Shown in pieces: positions 15,720 through 25,602 of a stretch of 64,000 nucleotides of DNA. Position 1 is the first letter of the stretch, and the number at the start of each line of letters is the position of its first letter. The stretch covers positions 1 to 64,000 of the forward strand of contig JASCOE010000012.1 in assembly GCA_029959285.1 (NCBI GenBank), given 5' to 3'. The notes beneath the pieces were generated by a model. The model made no database searches and was not told where the DNA came from. It saw only the letters and a list, made by a program, of their open reading frames with translations. This DNA is from Flavobacteriaceae bacterium PS02337. GTDB lineage: Bacteria; Bacteroidota; Bacteroidia; Flavobacteriales; Flavobacteriaceae. Both the position numbers and the translations under genes were made by a program.

Positions 15720-18485
15720 TTGAATATAAATCCGTATATATTGAAATCGATACTTTTAAAATCAGTTTTCTTCTTTTTCATCGCTTTACAACTTCAAGCA
15801 CAAGAATTACTTCCATTTGTCGAAAATTACAGCAAATCAGATTATCAAGGAGATAATCAAATCTGGAATGTCGCGCAAGGAAATGATGACGCGATGTATT
15901 TTGCCAATAATCACTATTTGCTTCGTTATGATGGGGTTAAATGGGAAAAATATACACTTCCGAACAAAACTATTATTCGCTCCATTTTAATAGAAGGCGA
16001 TAAAATCTATTCTGGTTCGTATAAAGAATTTGGATATTGGTACAGAAAAGATGATACGATGCATTATGTTTCGATTACCAAAAATCTGCGATTATTTGAT
16101 GAAAGGGATAATGAAGAAATTTGGAAAATTTTCAGATTTAATGGTTCGCTTTATTTTCAATCTTTTAATGACGTCTTTATTTACAATGGAAAAACAATAA
16201 AGAAAATCAAATTTCCTTTTCTAATCTCGTATTGTTTTGGTGTTGATCAAAATCTATACGTCGCTTCTGTTCAAGATGGAATTTTTAGAATGAACGGAAA
16301 ATACATTGCCAATCCAAAAGGTTGGGAGGTTTTAAAAAAGACAGTTGTTCATGCTGTCGAAAAATATCAGAATAAAACATACATCTTCACACAGAAAAAA
16401 GGGGTTTTTGTTGTAGATAATAATGGTTTAAAAAGCTGGGATAATCCGATAAACGAAACTTTAAAATCGGCTACAATTAATGTTGCTAAATTCATCAAAG
16501 GAGAGAAATTAATTATCGGAACGGGTAATCGCGGCATCATCATTTTAGATTTAAAAACCAATTCCTATAAAAATATTGAGCGCGATAATGTTTTAATGAA
16601 TAATTCGGTTTTAAGTTTAGGGTTTGATAAAGAAAATGATTTATGGGTTGGTTTAGATAATGGGATCGCTCATGTTGAGGTCAATTCGCCAATTTCTTTC
16701 TTTTATGACAATTCTGGAATTTTAGGATCTGTTTACGCAGTTGCAACAATCAATAAAGGTTATTTAATCGCTTCAAATCACGGTATTTTCGAATATAGTG
16801 CCGGAAGGTTTAATATGATGTCTAATACGCAAGGGCAGGGTTGGAATATTTCTTTAATTGATGGAAAATATGTTATAGGTCATAACGATGGTACTTTTTC
16901 GTATGAAAATAATGGTCTAAATAAAATAAATGGAGTTAGTGGCGGCTGGAATATGACAAAAAGCAGCATTAATAATACTTACTTTCAATCGACTTATAGC
17001 GGTATTTTAGTTTACGATGATCCTTCTAATTTATCTCATTACAAAACTATAAAAGATCTTGCGAAACCTATTAAATATGTAGCTCAGAATAAGAAAAATG
17101 AAATTTGGGCCGCCGACAATTATCGCGGTTTGTATCGTGTTTTATTGGATGATAATTACAATACTTTAAAAGTTGAAAATGTTACGCAGCAAAGCAAAAT
17201 AAAAAATGATTTCGGAATCAAGATTTTTGAATTTAGAAAAGAGATTCTCTTTTTGATTAATAATATCTGGTACACTTATAATTCGATTTCTAATAAATTA
17301 GAAGAGAATGATTTGTTTAATGCGAGTTTTAAAAATGTCACAGATATTGTATCCATAGATGAAGATCATTTCATGGTTTTGCAAAATGGAATCTTGTATC
17401 ATATTTATGCTGAAGGAAATAAGTTTATCTGGAATATTATTCAAGAAAAGTATTATAAAGGAAAACTAATCAATGAAAATTTAAGAATTTTTAAAACTGC
17501 CAACGATTATTTATTTAATCTTGATGATGGATTTATTTCTTTGAAACTGGAATATGAAAACAAACAAAACTCAAAAGTTAAAATAGAAGCTTTTAGTAAT
17601 GATGTTTTAATTCCGAATGATTCAAAAATTAAATTCAATACAGAATTAAAAATTAATGTTATTTCTGGAATTTACGGCGCAAGTAAACCAAATTTATTTT
17701 ACAAACTAGACAAAGCCAAAGATTATACTCCAATTTCAGATGGCTTGATTATTCTCAATAATTTAAGCAGCGGTTATCATAATGTAGAAATATTCAAACA
17801 TGATGGAGCTACTTATGACAGAGTTTCCAACTATAAATTTACAGTTGCAGAACCTTGGTATTTTTCTTTTTGGATGATACTTCTTTATCTTTTAGCAATT
17901 GGAGCCGTTTTATTCTTCTATTATAAATGGAATAAACTTCGTTATATGCAAAAATTAAAATTGCAGGCAGAAGAATTGAAGCATCAGCGAGAAATTCTTG
18001 AAATGGAGTTGAAGAAAGAAAACGAACTCAATATTCAGGAATATGAAAAACATATTTTAGAATTAGAATTGCAAGCAAAATCGTCTGAAGTTGCGGGTAA
18101 ATCATTATCGATTGCCAAACAAACAGAAATGATTGATAAAATTCAGGGAATATTAGAAACAGAAAAAGATTTCAGCAAACTGAAAAATGAAATTAAAAAA
18201 GCAATTAAGATTAATGAAGTCAATAAACACGAATGGGAAATATTTGAAACCAATTTAAATCAAATCCATAATGAGTTTATCATCAATCTTTCTAAAAAAT
18301 ATCCAAACTTGACTCCAAAAGATATTAAGTTATGTGTTTATCTTAAAATGAACCTTTCTTCAAAGGAAATTGCACCTATGATGAATATCTCATTTAGAGG
18401 TGTAGAATTGCACAGATACCGTCTCAGAAAGAAATTAAACTTAACTCAAGACGAAAATCTCTCGAAATTTTTATTAAGTCTGTAA
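15720..18485 (+). CDS. Membrane-anchored sensor/HTH regulator of the sugar locus
   Basis: This 921-residue protein probably senses a glycan fragment in the periplasm and controls the neighbouring Sus genes. A signal peptide is followed by about 650 residues of propeller-like beta repeats, a Y_Y_Y-type domain (about 625-715) and one membrane helix (PWYFSFWMILLYLLAIGAVL, 719-738). A cytoplasmic coiled coil follows (about 745-800). The last 70 residues form a LuxR/GerE-like HTH with LTPKDIKLCVYLKMNLSSKE and IAPMMNISFRGVELHRYRLR. No histidine kinase or receiver domain is present, unlike classical hybrid two-component systems. The listed start is TTG. TATCTTTG at 15714-15721 looks like a -7 box, so the in-frame TTG at 15741 may be the true start. 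Confidence 0.85.
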   Translation: MNINPYILKSILLKSVFFFFIALQLQAQELLPFVENYSKSDYQGDNQIWNVAQGNDDAMYFANNHYLLRYDGVKWEKYTLPNKTIIRSILIEGDKIYSGSYKEFGYWYRKDDTMHYVSITKNLRLFDERDNEEIWKIFRFNGSLYFQSFNDVFIYNGKTIKKIKFPFLISYCFGVDQNLYVASVQDGIFRMNGKYIANPKGWEVLKKTVVHAVEKYQNKTYIFTQKKGVFVVDNNGLKSWDNPINETLKSATINVAKFIKGEKLIIGTGNRGIIILDLKTNSYKNIERDNVLMNNSVLSLGFDKENDLWVGLDNGIAHVEVNSPISFFYDNSGILGSVYAVATINKGYLIASNHGIFEYSAGRFNMMSNTQGQGWNISLIDGKYVIGHNDGTFSYENNGLNKINGVSGGWNMTKSSINNTYFQSTYSGILVYDDPSNLSHYKTIKDLAKPIKYVAQNKKNEIWAADNYRGLYRVLLDDNYNTLKVENVTQQSKIKNDFGIKIFEFRKEILFLINNIWYTYNSISNKLEENDLFNASFKNVTDIVSIDEDHFMVLQNGILYHIYAEGNKFIWNIIQEKYYKGKLINENLRIFKTANDYLFNLDDGFISLKLEYENKQNSKVKIEAFSNDVLIPNDSKIKFNTELKINVISGIYGASKPNLFYKLDKAKDYTPISDGLIILNNLSSGYHNVEIFKHDGATYDRVSNYKFTVAEPWYFSFWMILLYLLAIGAVLFFYYKWNKLRYMQKLKLQAEELKHQREILEMELKKENELNIQEYEKHILELELQAKSSEVAGKSLSIAKQTEMIDKIQGILETEKDFSKLKNEIKKAIKINEVNKHEWEIFETNLNQIHNEFIINLSKKYPNLTPKDIKLCVYLKMNLSSKEIAPMMNISFRGVELHRYRLRKKLNLTQDENLSKFLLSL

Positions 18486-18546
18486 GATTTCATTTTGTTT
18501 TTTGCATAATTTATATTTTTCAATATCATTTTTTATATAATTACGA

Positions 18547-18686
18547 TACATCATTACTACATCATAACGATATGTTAAAGAAATATTATTAACATTTAAT
18601 GTGCTGATAGTCATAGATGTATGAATGTTTTTTAACATAATGATGTAGCTATGTTGTAGTGGTATTTGATGTACTACAACGTTGTA
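18547..18686 (+). promoter_or_regulatory. Regulatory region upstream of susC with GATGTA repeats
   Basis: GATGTA occurs at 18616, 18642 and 18668, spaced exactly 26 bases. The complement TACATC occurs at 18547 and 18558, 11 bases apart. A palindrome tacaacgttgta lies at 18675-18686. The spacing (about one and two and a half helical turns) suggests a multimeric regulator, perhaps the HTH protein encoded just upstream. Confidence 0.5.
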
Positions 18687-18729
18687 ATTGTTTAATTTGG
18701 CTCTACTAACTTAAACGATTACGTACTGT

Positions 18730-21700
18730 ATGAAAAATTTTATTTTTAGCTTTTTAGCCCTCTTGTTGCTACCATCTTATATGATGGGACAGGCACAAGC
18801 CATTAAAGGAAAAGTAGTAGACAGCAGCGGAATGGGAATTCCCGGAGCAATTATCGCTTCATCTGATGCTAGAGCAACTGCTGATGCAGATTTCGATGGA
18901 AACTTTACCATAAACGCAAAACCTGGAGACATTCTTAAAGTCTCTATGTTAGGTTTTGATACAGTTTCTGTAGCTGCAACTGCTGGAGCAATGACAATCA
19001 CTTTAAAAGAATCTGACGATACCGCTCTTAAAGAAGTAGTTGTTATTGGTTACGGTACTAGAAAAAAAGTGGATAATACCACAGCAATTTCTTCTATAAA
19101 AGCAGAAGATATTACAAAAACCAAAGTAATAAACGCATCTCAGGCTATTCAAGGTAAAGCTGCTGGGGTTCAAGTAACTGCTTCAGATTTACCAGGAAGT
19201 ACACCTTCTGTAGTAATTAGAGGTTTAGGTACTGCTTTAGGAGGTAGATCTCCATTATATATTGTTGATGGAATGGCAACAGAAAACATCAATAATATTA
19301 ATGCGAATGATATCACTTCTTACGATATCTTAAAAGATGCTTCTGCACTTGCAATTTATGGAACAAGAGCTGCAAACGGAGTTATCATTATTACAACTAA
19401 AAAAGGTAAAGGTGATAAAGTTTCTGTTGAGGTTGAAAGTTTTGGTGGTGTAAGAACACCGCTTAAAAGAGTAAAAATGGCTGGTAGTAATAAATATGCT
19501 CACTATACTAATTCAGCTTTACAATCAACAACTTACTCTCAAGATCAGCCTGTTAATACAGATTGGTTTGACGAAATTACAAGAACAGGAAGTTATACTC
19601 AAAATAACGTATCTGTTTCTGGTGCAACGGAAAGTGTAAAATACTTTTTCAGTTTAGGAAATTATGAAGAAAAAGCAGTTTTAAATGGTTTAGATTTCGG
19701 ACGTACTACTTTTAGAAATAACAATGAATACAAAATTTCTAAAAAACTGACATTAACTCAAAACTTCAGTTTAACGTCTACAAAATCAACTCCAAAACCA
19801 TTATCTGCATTTACAAATGCTTACAAACAATCTCCAGTAGTTCCAGTATTTTTTCCTGATGGAAAATATGGAGTTGCACGTGTAGGAGACAATGGTTTTG
19901 CAAGCGAAACAGGATCTGCAATTAATAACGTTGGAAATCCAGTCGCTCAACTAGATTTCTTTGACGAAGAACAACGCAGTATTACTTTACAAGGTGGTTT
20001 GAAATTAGATTATGAAATTTTGCCTTCTTTAAAATTTACTTCACAATTTAATGGAGAGTATTATACTTGGAAAAATTATAATTTCAGCGACACTAAAAAT
20101 ATTTGGGTAGCTGCAAATCCAGATAGACAAGCAAGTGAATACGAAACATTATTTCCAAATGCTAATATAAATTCATTAACAAAAGGAAGAGAACAATATT
20201 ACAACTGGAGTTTGTCAAACTATTTGACTTACAACAAAGTATTCGCAGAAATTCATGATATAGAAGTTACTGCAGGTATTGAAACATACGTTAAAGGAGC
20301 GAGAGAAAAATTGACAATAGTAAGAAAGAATGTAAATTCAGATTCTAACTATTGGGCTTTAAAAGATAATGAGTATGCAACAAATATAACAAGCTATAAA
20401 GATGAAGTTTTTAACGAAACTAAGTTAGCTTCTTACTTAGGTCGTTTCCAATACAAATTGTTAGACAAATATTTGTTTACTGGAACTGTTAGACGTGACG
20501 GATCTTCAAACTTTGGAAAAGATTACCGTTGGGGAACTTTCCCTGCTTTTGGTGCGGGATGGGTAATTTCTAAAGAAAAATTCTTAGCAGATTCTAAAGG
20601 AATCAATTTATTGAAATTAAGAGGAAGCTGGGGTAAATTAGGAAATCAAAATGTACCGCTTAACAGTCAAGGTTATACATCTGGTCTTAATGCATATTTA
20701 GGTGGTTCTATTTTATTGGAAGGAACAACTATTAACTCTCAAATTGATCCAAGTTTATCTTGGGAGGTTACAGAAGAAACTTCTGCAGGTTTAGATTTTG
20801 AATTCTTAAACAGCAGATTAAAAGGATCTTTTGATGTATATGATAAAAATACAAACAATGTAATTTTAAATACAAAACCATACTTCACGTCTGGAATTAC
20901 TGCTGCATCACCTGCACACGTTGGAGAAGTGTCTAACAAAGGATATGAAATTTCATTACGTTGGGATGATAAAATTGGAGAAAACTTTAGCTACTACATT
21001 GGTGGTAACTTTTCTAACAACAAAAACGAACTTACAGGTTTGAAAAATGTTGTACTATCTCCAGTTATTGGCGGTGGATTAGGAAATGGTCAAGATACAA
21101 AATTACTTGACAATACTACTGTAGGTCAGCCATTAGGAAGTTTCTACATCTATGAATACGCTGGTTTTGATCCTGCAAACGGACAAATGTTATATTACAA
21201 TGCTGCGGGAGATAAAGTAACTCAAGACGCATTGAGCGCTACAGCTGATAAAAAATATGTTGGTTCAAGTTTGCCAAAATCTAACTATGGAGTTTCTTTA
21301 GGATTTGTTTACAAAAACTTCGATTTCTCTGTTGATGGATATGGTACTTCTGGAGCAAAAGTTTACAACGGTAAAAAAGCGCAACGTTTCTCTGGTGAAA
21401 ACATCGAAAATTCGCTTGCAACAGATTTCTGGACGTTAAACAATACAACGGCTTCAAATCCTGCACCATTTAACCAAGTACCAGTAGCATCTACATACTA
21501 CTTAGAGTCTGGTGATTTCTTTAGAGTTAACAACATTACTTTAGGATACAAATTACCATTACAATCTGACAGTTTTATTTCTGCATGTAGAATTTATGTA
21601 AATGCAATTAATCCATTTATTACACAAAAATTCTCAGGATTCTCTCCAGAATTAAATGGAGACGGAAATCCTTATGGAACTCAAGGAGTAGAGCTGGATG

Positions 21701-21750
21701 CTTATCCGACTTTAAGATCATTTGTAATTGGTGCTAATTTAAAATTTTAA
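18730..21750 (+). CDS. SusC/RagA-type TonB-linked outer membrane transporter
   Basis: This is the outer-membrane pore that imports oligosaccharides with energy from TonB. The 1006-residue protein has a signal peptide (about 1-22), an N-terminal carboxypeptidase-regulatory-like beta domain starting AIKGKVVDSSGMGIPGAIIA, the SusC landmark VVVIGYGTRKK (about 105-115), then the plug (VIRGLGTALGGRSPLYIVDG) and a 22-strand barrel reaching the C-terminal VIGANLKF. It is followed by susD after 4 bp, so the two are co-translated. The upstream GATGTA repeats are the likely control region. Confidence 0.95.
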   Translation: MKNFIFSFLALLLLPSYMMGQAQAIKGKVVDSSGMGIPGAIIASSDARATADADFDGNFTINAKPGDILKVSMLGFDTVSVAATAGAMTITLKESDDTALKEVVVIGYGTRKKVDNTTAISSIKAEDITKTKVINASQAIQGKAAGVQVTASDLPGSTPSVVIRGLGTALGGRSPLYIVDGMATENINNINANDITSYDILKDASALAIYGTRAANGVIIITTKKGKGDKVSVEVESFGGVRTPLKRVKMAGSNKYAHYTNSALQSTTYSQDQPVNTDWFDEITRTGSYTQNNVSVSGATESVKYFFSLGNYEEKAVLNGLDFGRTTFRNNNEYKISKKLTLTQNFSLTSTKSTPKPLSAFTNAYKQSPVVPVFFPDGKYGVARVGDNGFASETGSAINNVGNPVAQLDFFDEEQRSITLQGGLKLDYEILPSLKFTSQFNGEYYTWKNYNFSDTKNIWVAANPDRQASEYETLFPNANINSLTKGREQYYNWSLSNYLTYNKVFAEIHDIEVTAGIETYVKGAREKLTIVRKNVNSDSNYWALKDNEYATNITSYKDEVFNETKLASYLGRFQYKLLDKYLFTGTVRRDGSSNFGKDYRWGTFPAFGAGWVISKEKFLADSKGINLLKLRGSWGKLGNQNVPLNSQGYTSGLNAYLGGSILLEGTTINSQIDPSLSWEVTEETSAGLDFEFLNSRLKGSFDVYDKNTNNVILNTKPYFTSGITAASPAHVGEVSNKGYEISLRWDDKIGENFSYYIGGNFSNNKNELTGLKNVVLSPVIGGGLGNGQDTKLLDNTTVGQPLGSFYIYEYAGFDPANGQMLYYNAAGDKVTQDALSATADKKYVGSSLPKSNYGVSLGFVYKNFDFSVDGYGTSGAKVYNGKKAQRFSGENIENSLATDFWTLNNTTASNPAPFNQVPVASTYYLESGDFFRVNNITLGYKLPLQSDSFISACRIYVNAINPFITQKFSGFSPELNGDGNPYGTQGVELDAYPTLRSFVIGANLKF

Positions 21751-21754
21751 TATT

Positions 21755-23209
21755 ATGAAAAAGATATATATAGCAACGTTTGTATTATCATCATTGTTCT
21801 TTACAGGGTGTGCAGACGACTATCTAGACGTAGATCAAACAGAATCTATTTCGACAGGAGATACAGAGCTGTTTAATAATGAAGCAGGTGCTGCTCAGTT
21901 TGTAACAGCAATTTATAACAAGTTTTTAAATTGGGACATGACCTCTTTTGGATGGATCGGTCTTTCAAGTATTACTTCTGATGATGCTGATAAAGGTTCT
22001 TCTCCTGGAGATACTGGAACAGATAAAGATGTATTGGATGCCTTGACTTACAACGCTTCTAATCCTTCTGCAGAAAGTACTTTTATTGCTAATTACGATG
22101 GAATCAACAAATGTAATCAGGCTTTAAATATGCTTCCAAAATTAGATAAAGTAGACGCTAATTTAAGAAACAGATTAGCTGGAGAGGCTAAATTTTTAAG
22201 AGCTTTTATGTATTTCACTTTGGTGAAATGTTATGGAGGTGTGCCAATTGTAGATCATTTACCAGTACCAGGTTCAGATTCTGATAGAGTGATGCAGTTG
22301 ACACGTAAAACTGCAGCTGAAGTATATGCTTTTATCGAAACAGATTTAAATGATGCAATTGCTGCATTACCAGAAAAAACAGCTTATTCTGCAAACGAAA
22401 AATCAAGAGTTTCAAAAGGTGCTGCTTATGCATTGTTAGCAAAAGTTAGTTTATACCAAAAGAAATGGCAGCAAGTTGTAGATAATGCTAATAAAGTAAC
22501 AGGTTATTCTCTTGTAGCTAATTATGCTTCAATGTTTAGAGCAACTGGAAAATTTGATTCAGAATCTATTTTCGAAATCTATGCACAAGGAGCTGTTCCA
22601 GCAAAAGGAATTGAAGGTTATTCTAATACCCAAGGCGCTCGTGGTACTGGAGGCTGGGGTTGGGGTTTCAATACACCATCTCAAAGTTTAGTAAATGCTT
22701 ACGAAGCGGGTGATGTTAGAAAAGCAGCAACAATTATTTTTAGAGGATCTACTTTATACGACGGAAGAGTTATTCCAAATACAGTTGAAAACGAAAGATA
22801 CAATTACAAAGCGTATTCTTCAGCTTATACTGATGCATGGGAAACTGATGTTGATATTAAATATTTAAGATTCGCTGAAGTTTTATTAATGAAAGCTGAA
22901 GCATTAAATGAATTAGGACAAACTGGTGATGCAATTCCATTATTGAATCAAATTAGAAACAGAGCTGGTTTAGGAAATACTCCTGCGGTTTCTCAAGCAG
23001 ATGTTAGAACTGCAATTTGGAAAGAAAGAAGAGTAGAAATGGCTTTTGAGCACGATAGATTTTTTGATTTAGTTCGTACAGGTCAAGCTAAAGCTGCTTT
23101 CGCAGTAGATGGAAAAACATTCACTGAAGGTAAAAATGAATTGTTTCCAATTCCGGCAACATTCATTAAACAAGCTGATGGTTTGTCAGCTCAAAACCCT
23201 GGTTACTAA
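21755..23209 (+). CDS. SusD/RagB-type glycan-binding lipoprotein
   Basis: SusD forms the lid of the SusC transporter and binds glycan at the cell surface. The 484-residue protein has a lipoprotein signal ending SSLFFTGCADDYLDVDQ, with C19 lipidated. The helical TPR-like SusD fold is indicated by LRNRLAGEAKFLRAFMYFTLVKCYGGVPIVD, by the block RFAEVLLMKAEALNELGQ and by the C-terminal ELFPIPATFI. It sits directly after susC and ahead of the LamG lipoprotein. Confidence 0.95.
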   Translation: MKKIYIATFVLSSLFFTGCADDYLDVDQTESISTGDTELFNNEAGAAQFVTAIYNKFLNWDMTSFGWIGLSSITSDDADKGSSPGDTGTDKDVLDALTYNASNPSAESTFIANYDGINKCNQALNMLPKLDKVDANLRNRLAGEAKFLRAFMYFTLVKCYGGVPIVDHLPVPGSDSDRVMQLTRKTAAEVYAFIETDLNDAIAALPEKTAYSANEKSRVSKGAAYALLAKVSLYQKKWQQVVDNANKVTGYSLVANYASMFRATGKFDSESIFEIYAQGAVPAKGIEGYSNTQGARGTGGWGWGFNTPSQSLVNAYEAGDVRKAATIIFRGSTLYDGRVIPNTVENERYNYKAYSSAYTDAWETDVDIKYLRFAEVLLMKAEALNELGQTGDAIPLLNQIRNRAGLGNTPAVSQADVRTAIWKERRVEMAFEHDRFFDLVRTGQAKAAFAVDGKTFTEGKNELFPIPATFIKQADGLSAQNPGY

Positions 23210-23227
23210 TCCTTAAAACTAATTAAA

Positions 23228-24127
23228 ATGAAAAAAAATAAATCTATTTTATTACTTTCTTTTGCTTTGGCTTCGCAAATGTTTGTAAGCTGTGAGGATA
23301 GTATAGATAAAACAAACAGTCCAATTCCATACGAATCAATTGGCGGATATGAGAATTCTGATGAAGTTGCAGCTACACACTTAGTTTCTAAATTTAGTTT
23401 TGATGGAACAATTGAGGACACAAAAGGTGCTATTACTGGAGGAACAGGAACAGATGTTTCTTATGAAACTGGTGTAAAAGGAAGTGCTTACAAAGGTTCT
23501 ACAACTTCATTTATTGCGTACAATAACGTTGCAAGTTCTATTGCAAATTTGAAGAATATTACGGTTTCTATGTGGATCAAAACTGATCCACATACGGGAG
23601 GAGCTCAGTCATTATACATGCTTCCTAAGAAAACAGATTTTTGGGGTAATATTTTTACTCTTATTGAAGGAACTGGACCAGCAACAACAATGTTGATGAA
23701 AAATCACATTCAAAGAGACGTTACACCAAGTATTCCATGGGCAGGACAATTTATTGAACACGGAGGTACAAACGTTTTACCTAATATGTTTGGTGCTTGG
23801 AAACATGTAGTTTGGTCATACAACGGAACAAGTTCTACTTACAGTTTATATGTTGATGGTCAAAAACTAGTTTTACCAACTTCTATTTCAAAAAGAAATG
23901 CGAGTGATCCAGCAACAGGCGGTGGTCCTTTAGGAGAATTAGCTAGTTCTGAAGTTTCAAAATTCATTATTGGAGGTTACCAACAGCACTTAGGTGCTCC
24001 ATGGGGAAATCCTGACGGATGGATGCTTCATTACACTGGATTAATGGATGAATTCAGAATTTACGATTCTGCTCTTACAGATCCAGAAGTTACTGCTCTT
24101 TATAAATTAGAGAAAGATAAAAGATAA
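23228..24127 (+). CDS. LamG-domain surface lipoprotein
   Basis: The 299-residue protein starts with a lipoprotein signal (SQMFVSCEDS, cysteine at about 21). From about residue 60 it has a LamG/concanavalin-like jelly-roll pattern: SKFSFDGTIEDTKG, then ITVSMWIKTD, then WKHVVWSYNGTSSTYSLYVDG and a closing LMDEFRIYDSALTDPEV. It occupies the SusE/SusF position and probably binds the same glycan on the surface. It ends 9 bases before the terminator stem region, so SusC, SusD and this protein form one unit. Confidence 0.85.
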   Translation: MKKNKSILLLSFALASQMFVSCEDSIDKTNSPIPYESIGGYENSDEVAATHLVSKFSFDGTIEDTKGAITGGTGTDVSYETGVKGSAYKGSTTSFIAYNNVASSIANLKNITVSMWIKTDPHTGGAQSLYMLPKKTDFWGNIFTLIEGTGPATTMLMKNHIQRDVTPSIPWAGQFIEHGGTNVLPNMFGAWKHVVWSYNGTSSTYSLYVDGQKLVLPTSISKRNASDPATGGGPLGELASSEVSKFIIGGYQQHLGAPWGNPDGWMLHYTGLMDEFRIYDSALTDPEVTALYKLEKDKR

Positions 24128-24132
24128 AGTTT

Positions 24133-24173
24133 AAAAAAACATACACCTGATTTAAACTCAGGTGTATGTTTTA
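24133..24173 (+). terminator. Terminator inside the sugar locus
   Basis: acatacacctga (24139-24150) and tcaggtgtatgt (24158-24169) form a perfect 12-bp stem with a 7-base loop and a following T run. It separates the transport genes from the enzymes and may attenuate downstream expression. An in-frame GTG inside it is not used as the start of the next gene. Confidence 0.8.
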
Positions 24174-24203
24174 ATTAATATAATAATTATAGAAATTGAT
24201 AAA

Positions 24204-25592
24204 ATGAAGTTAGGTTTATATATTATAATGTTTTTAAGTGCTGTTAGTTCGTGTTCATCTTCTTCACCAGAAGGAGGAAATACAGGTGGCACACCATTAC
24301 CAACAAATCCAACAACGCCAACAAAACCGTTAACAGATACGGAGGCAATGGATCAGGTTCAAAAAGATGCAATTAAATATTTTTGGGATTATGCTGATTC
24401 AAATTCAAAATTAGCAAGAGAAAGATATCTGACAGATGATCCAAATTTTGAGGCAAATATTATAACAACAGGAGGTTCTGCATTTGGGTTAATGAGTATA
24501 GTTGTAGGCGTAGAAAGAGGTTTTTTGCCAAGAGCTGAAGCTGTTTCTAGACTTTCAACAGCATTAAATTTCCTTGAAAAAGCAGATAGATTCCACGGTG
24601 CTTGGTCGCATTGGATGGACAACACTTCTGGTAAAGTTATACCATTTGGTACAAAAGATAACGGTGGAGATTTAGTAGAAACTTCTTTCGTTTGTCAAGC
24701 TTTAATTACAATCAGAGAATATTTTAAAAATGGAAGTACAACTGAAAAAGAATTGGCTGCAAAAGCCGATGAACTTTGGAAAGGAGTTGAATGGGATTGG
24801 TACACAAGAGGCGAAAATGCATTGTATTGGCACTGGTCACCAAATTATGGTTGGGATATGAACTTCAAGCTTGAAGGGTATAATGAATGTTTGATTACTT
24901 ACGTAATGGCAGCTTCATCGCCAACACATCCAATTTCTGCAGAAGCGTATCACCAAGCTTGGGCGAGAAGTGGCGCTATTGTAAACGGAGGTGTTCAATA
25001 CGGAATTCCAGTTGTTTTAAGTTACAACGGAGCAGTTGGAAATGTTGGACCAATGTTTTGGTCGCATTATTCTTATTTAGGATTAGATCCAAATAATTTA
25101 AAAGATAAATATGCAGATTACTGGCAATTGACACAAAACCATGCAAAAATTATGGTTCAATATAGTGTTGCTAATCCAAAAGCATTTAAAGATTATTCAG
25201 ATAAATGTTGGGGATTAACAGCAAGTTATACTCGTAATCCAGACGGAACAACAGGTTATACTGCTCATCAGCCAAACAATGACAACGGTGTAATTTCGCC
25301 AACTGCAGCTTTATCATCTTTTCCATATACGCCAGTAGAATCTATGAAATTTTTGCATTATTTATATGATGAAAATAGATCAAAATATGTTGGAATTGCA
25401 GGGCCATACGATGCTTTTTCTCCACAGTATAATTGGGTAACACCACGTTATTTAGCTATTGATCAGGGAACTATTGCTCCTATGATTGAAAATTATAGAA
25501 CAGGTTTATTGTGGAAACTGTTTATGAATGCATCTGATACAAAACAAGGTTTGAAAAAACTGGGATTTACTTCTAGTAAATACGGAATTTAA
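24204..25592 (+). CDS. GH144-like endo-beta-1,2-glucanase (glucoamylase-family lipoprotein)
   Basis: GH144 enzymes cleave beta-1,2-glucan into short sophoro-oligosaccharides. The ATG at 24204 gives a lipoprotein signal MKLGLYIIMFLSAVSSCSSS, followed by a Thr/Pro-rich linker and an (alpha/alpha)6-barrel domain. Family landmarks include DAIKYFWDYAD, GGSAFGLMSIVVGVERGF, HGAWSHWMDN, the tryptophan-rich WHWSPNYGWDMNFKLEGYNE and CWGLTASYTRNPDG. The GTG 14 codons upstream lies in the terminator and is rejected. COG5368-type members of unknown specificity look similar, so substrate is inferred from the GH3 partner. Confidence 0.8.
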   Translation: MKLGLYIIMFLSAVSSCSSSSPEGGNTGGTPLPTNPTTPTKPLTDTEAMDQVQKDAIKYFWDYADSNSKLARERYLTDDPNFEANIITTGGSAFGLMSIVVGVERGFLPRAEAVSRLSTALNFLEKADRFHGAWSHWMDNTSGKVIPFGTKDNGGDLVETSFVCQALITIREYFKNGSTTEKELAAKADELWKGVEWDWYTRGENALYWHWSPNYGWDMNFKLEGYNECLITYVMAASSPTHPISAEAYHQAWARSGAIVNGGVQYGIPVVLSYNGAVGNVGPMFWSHYSYLGLDPNNLKDKYADYWQLTQNHAKIMVQYSVANPKAFKDYSDKCWGLTASYTRNPDGTTGYTAHQPNNDNGVISPTAALSSFPYTPVESMKFLHYLYDENRSKYVGIAGPYDAFSPQYNWVTPRYLAIDQGTIAPMIENYRTGLLWKLFMNASDTKQGLKKLGFTSSKYGI

Positions 25593-25602
25593 TTGTCTTT
25601 AA

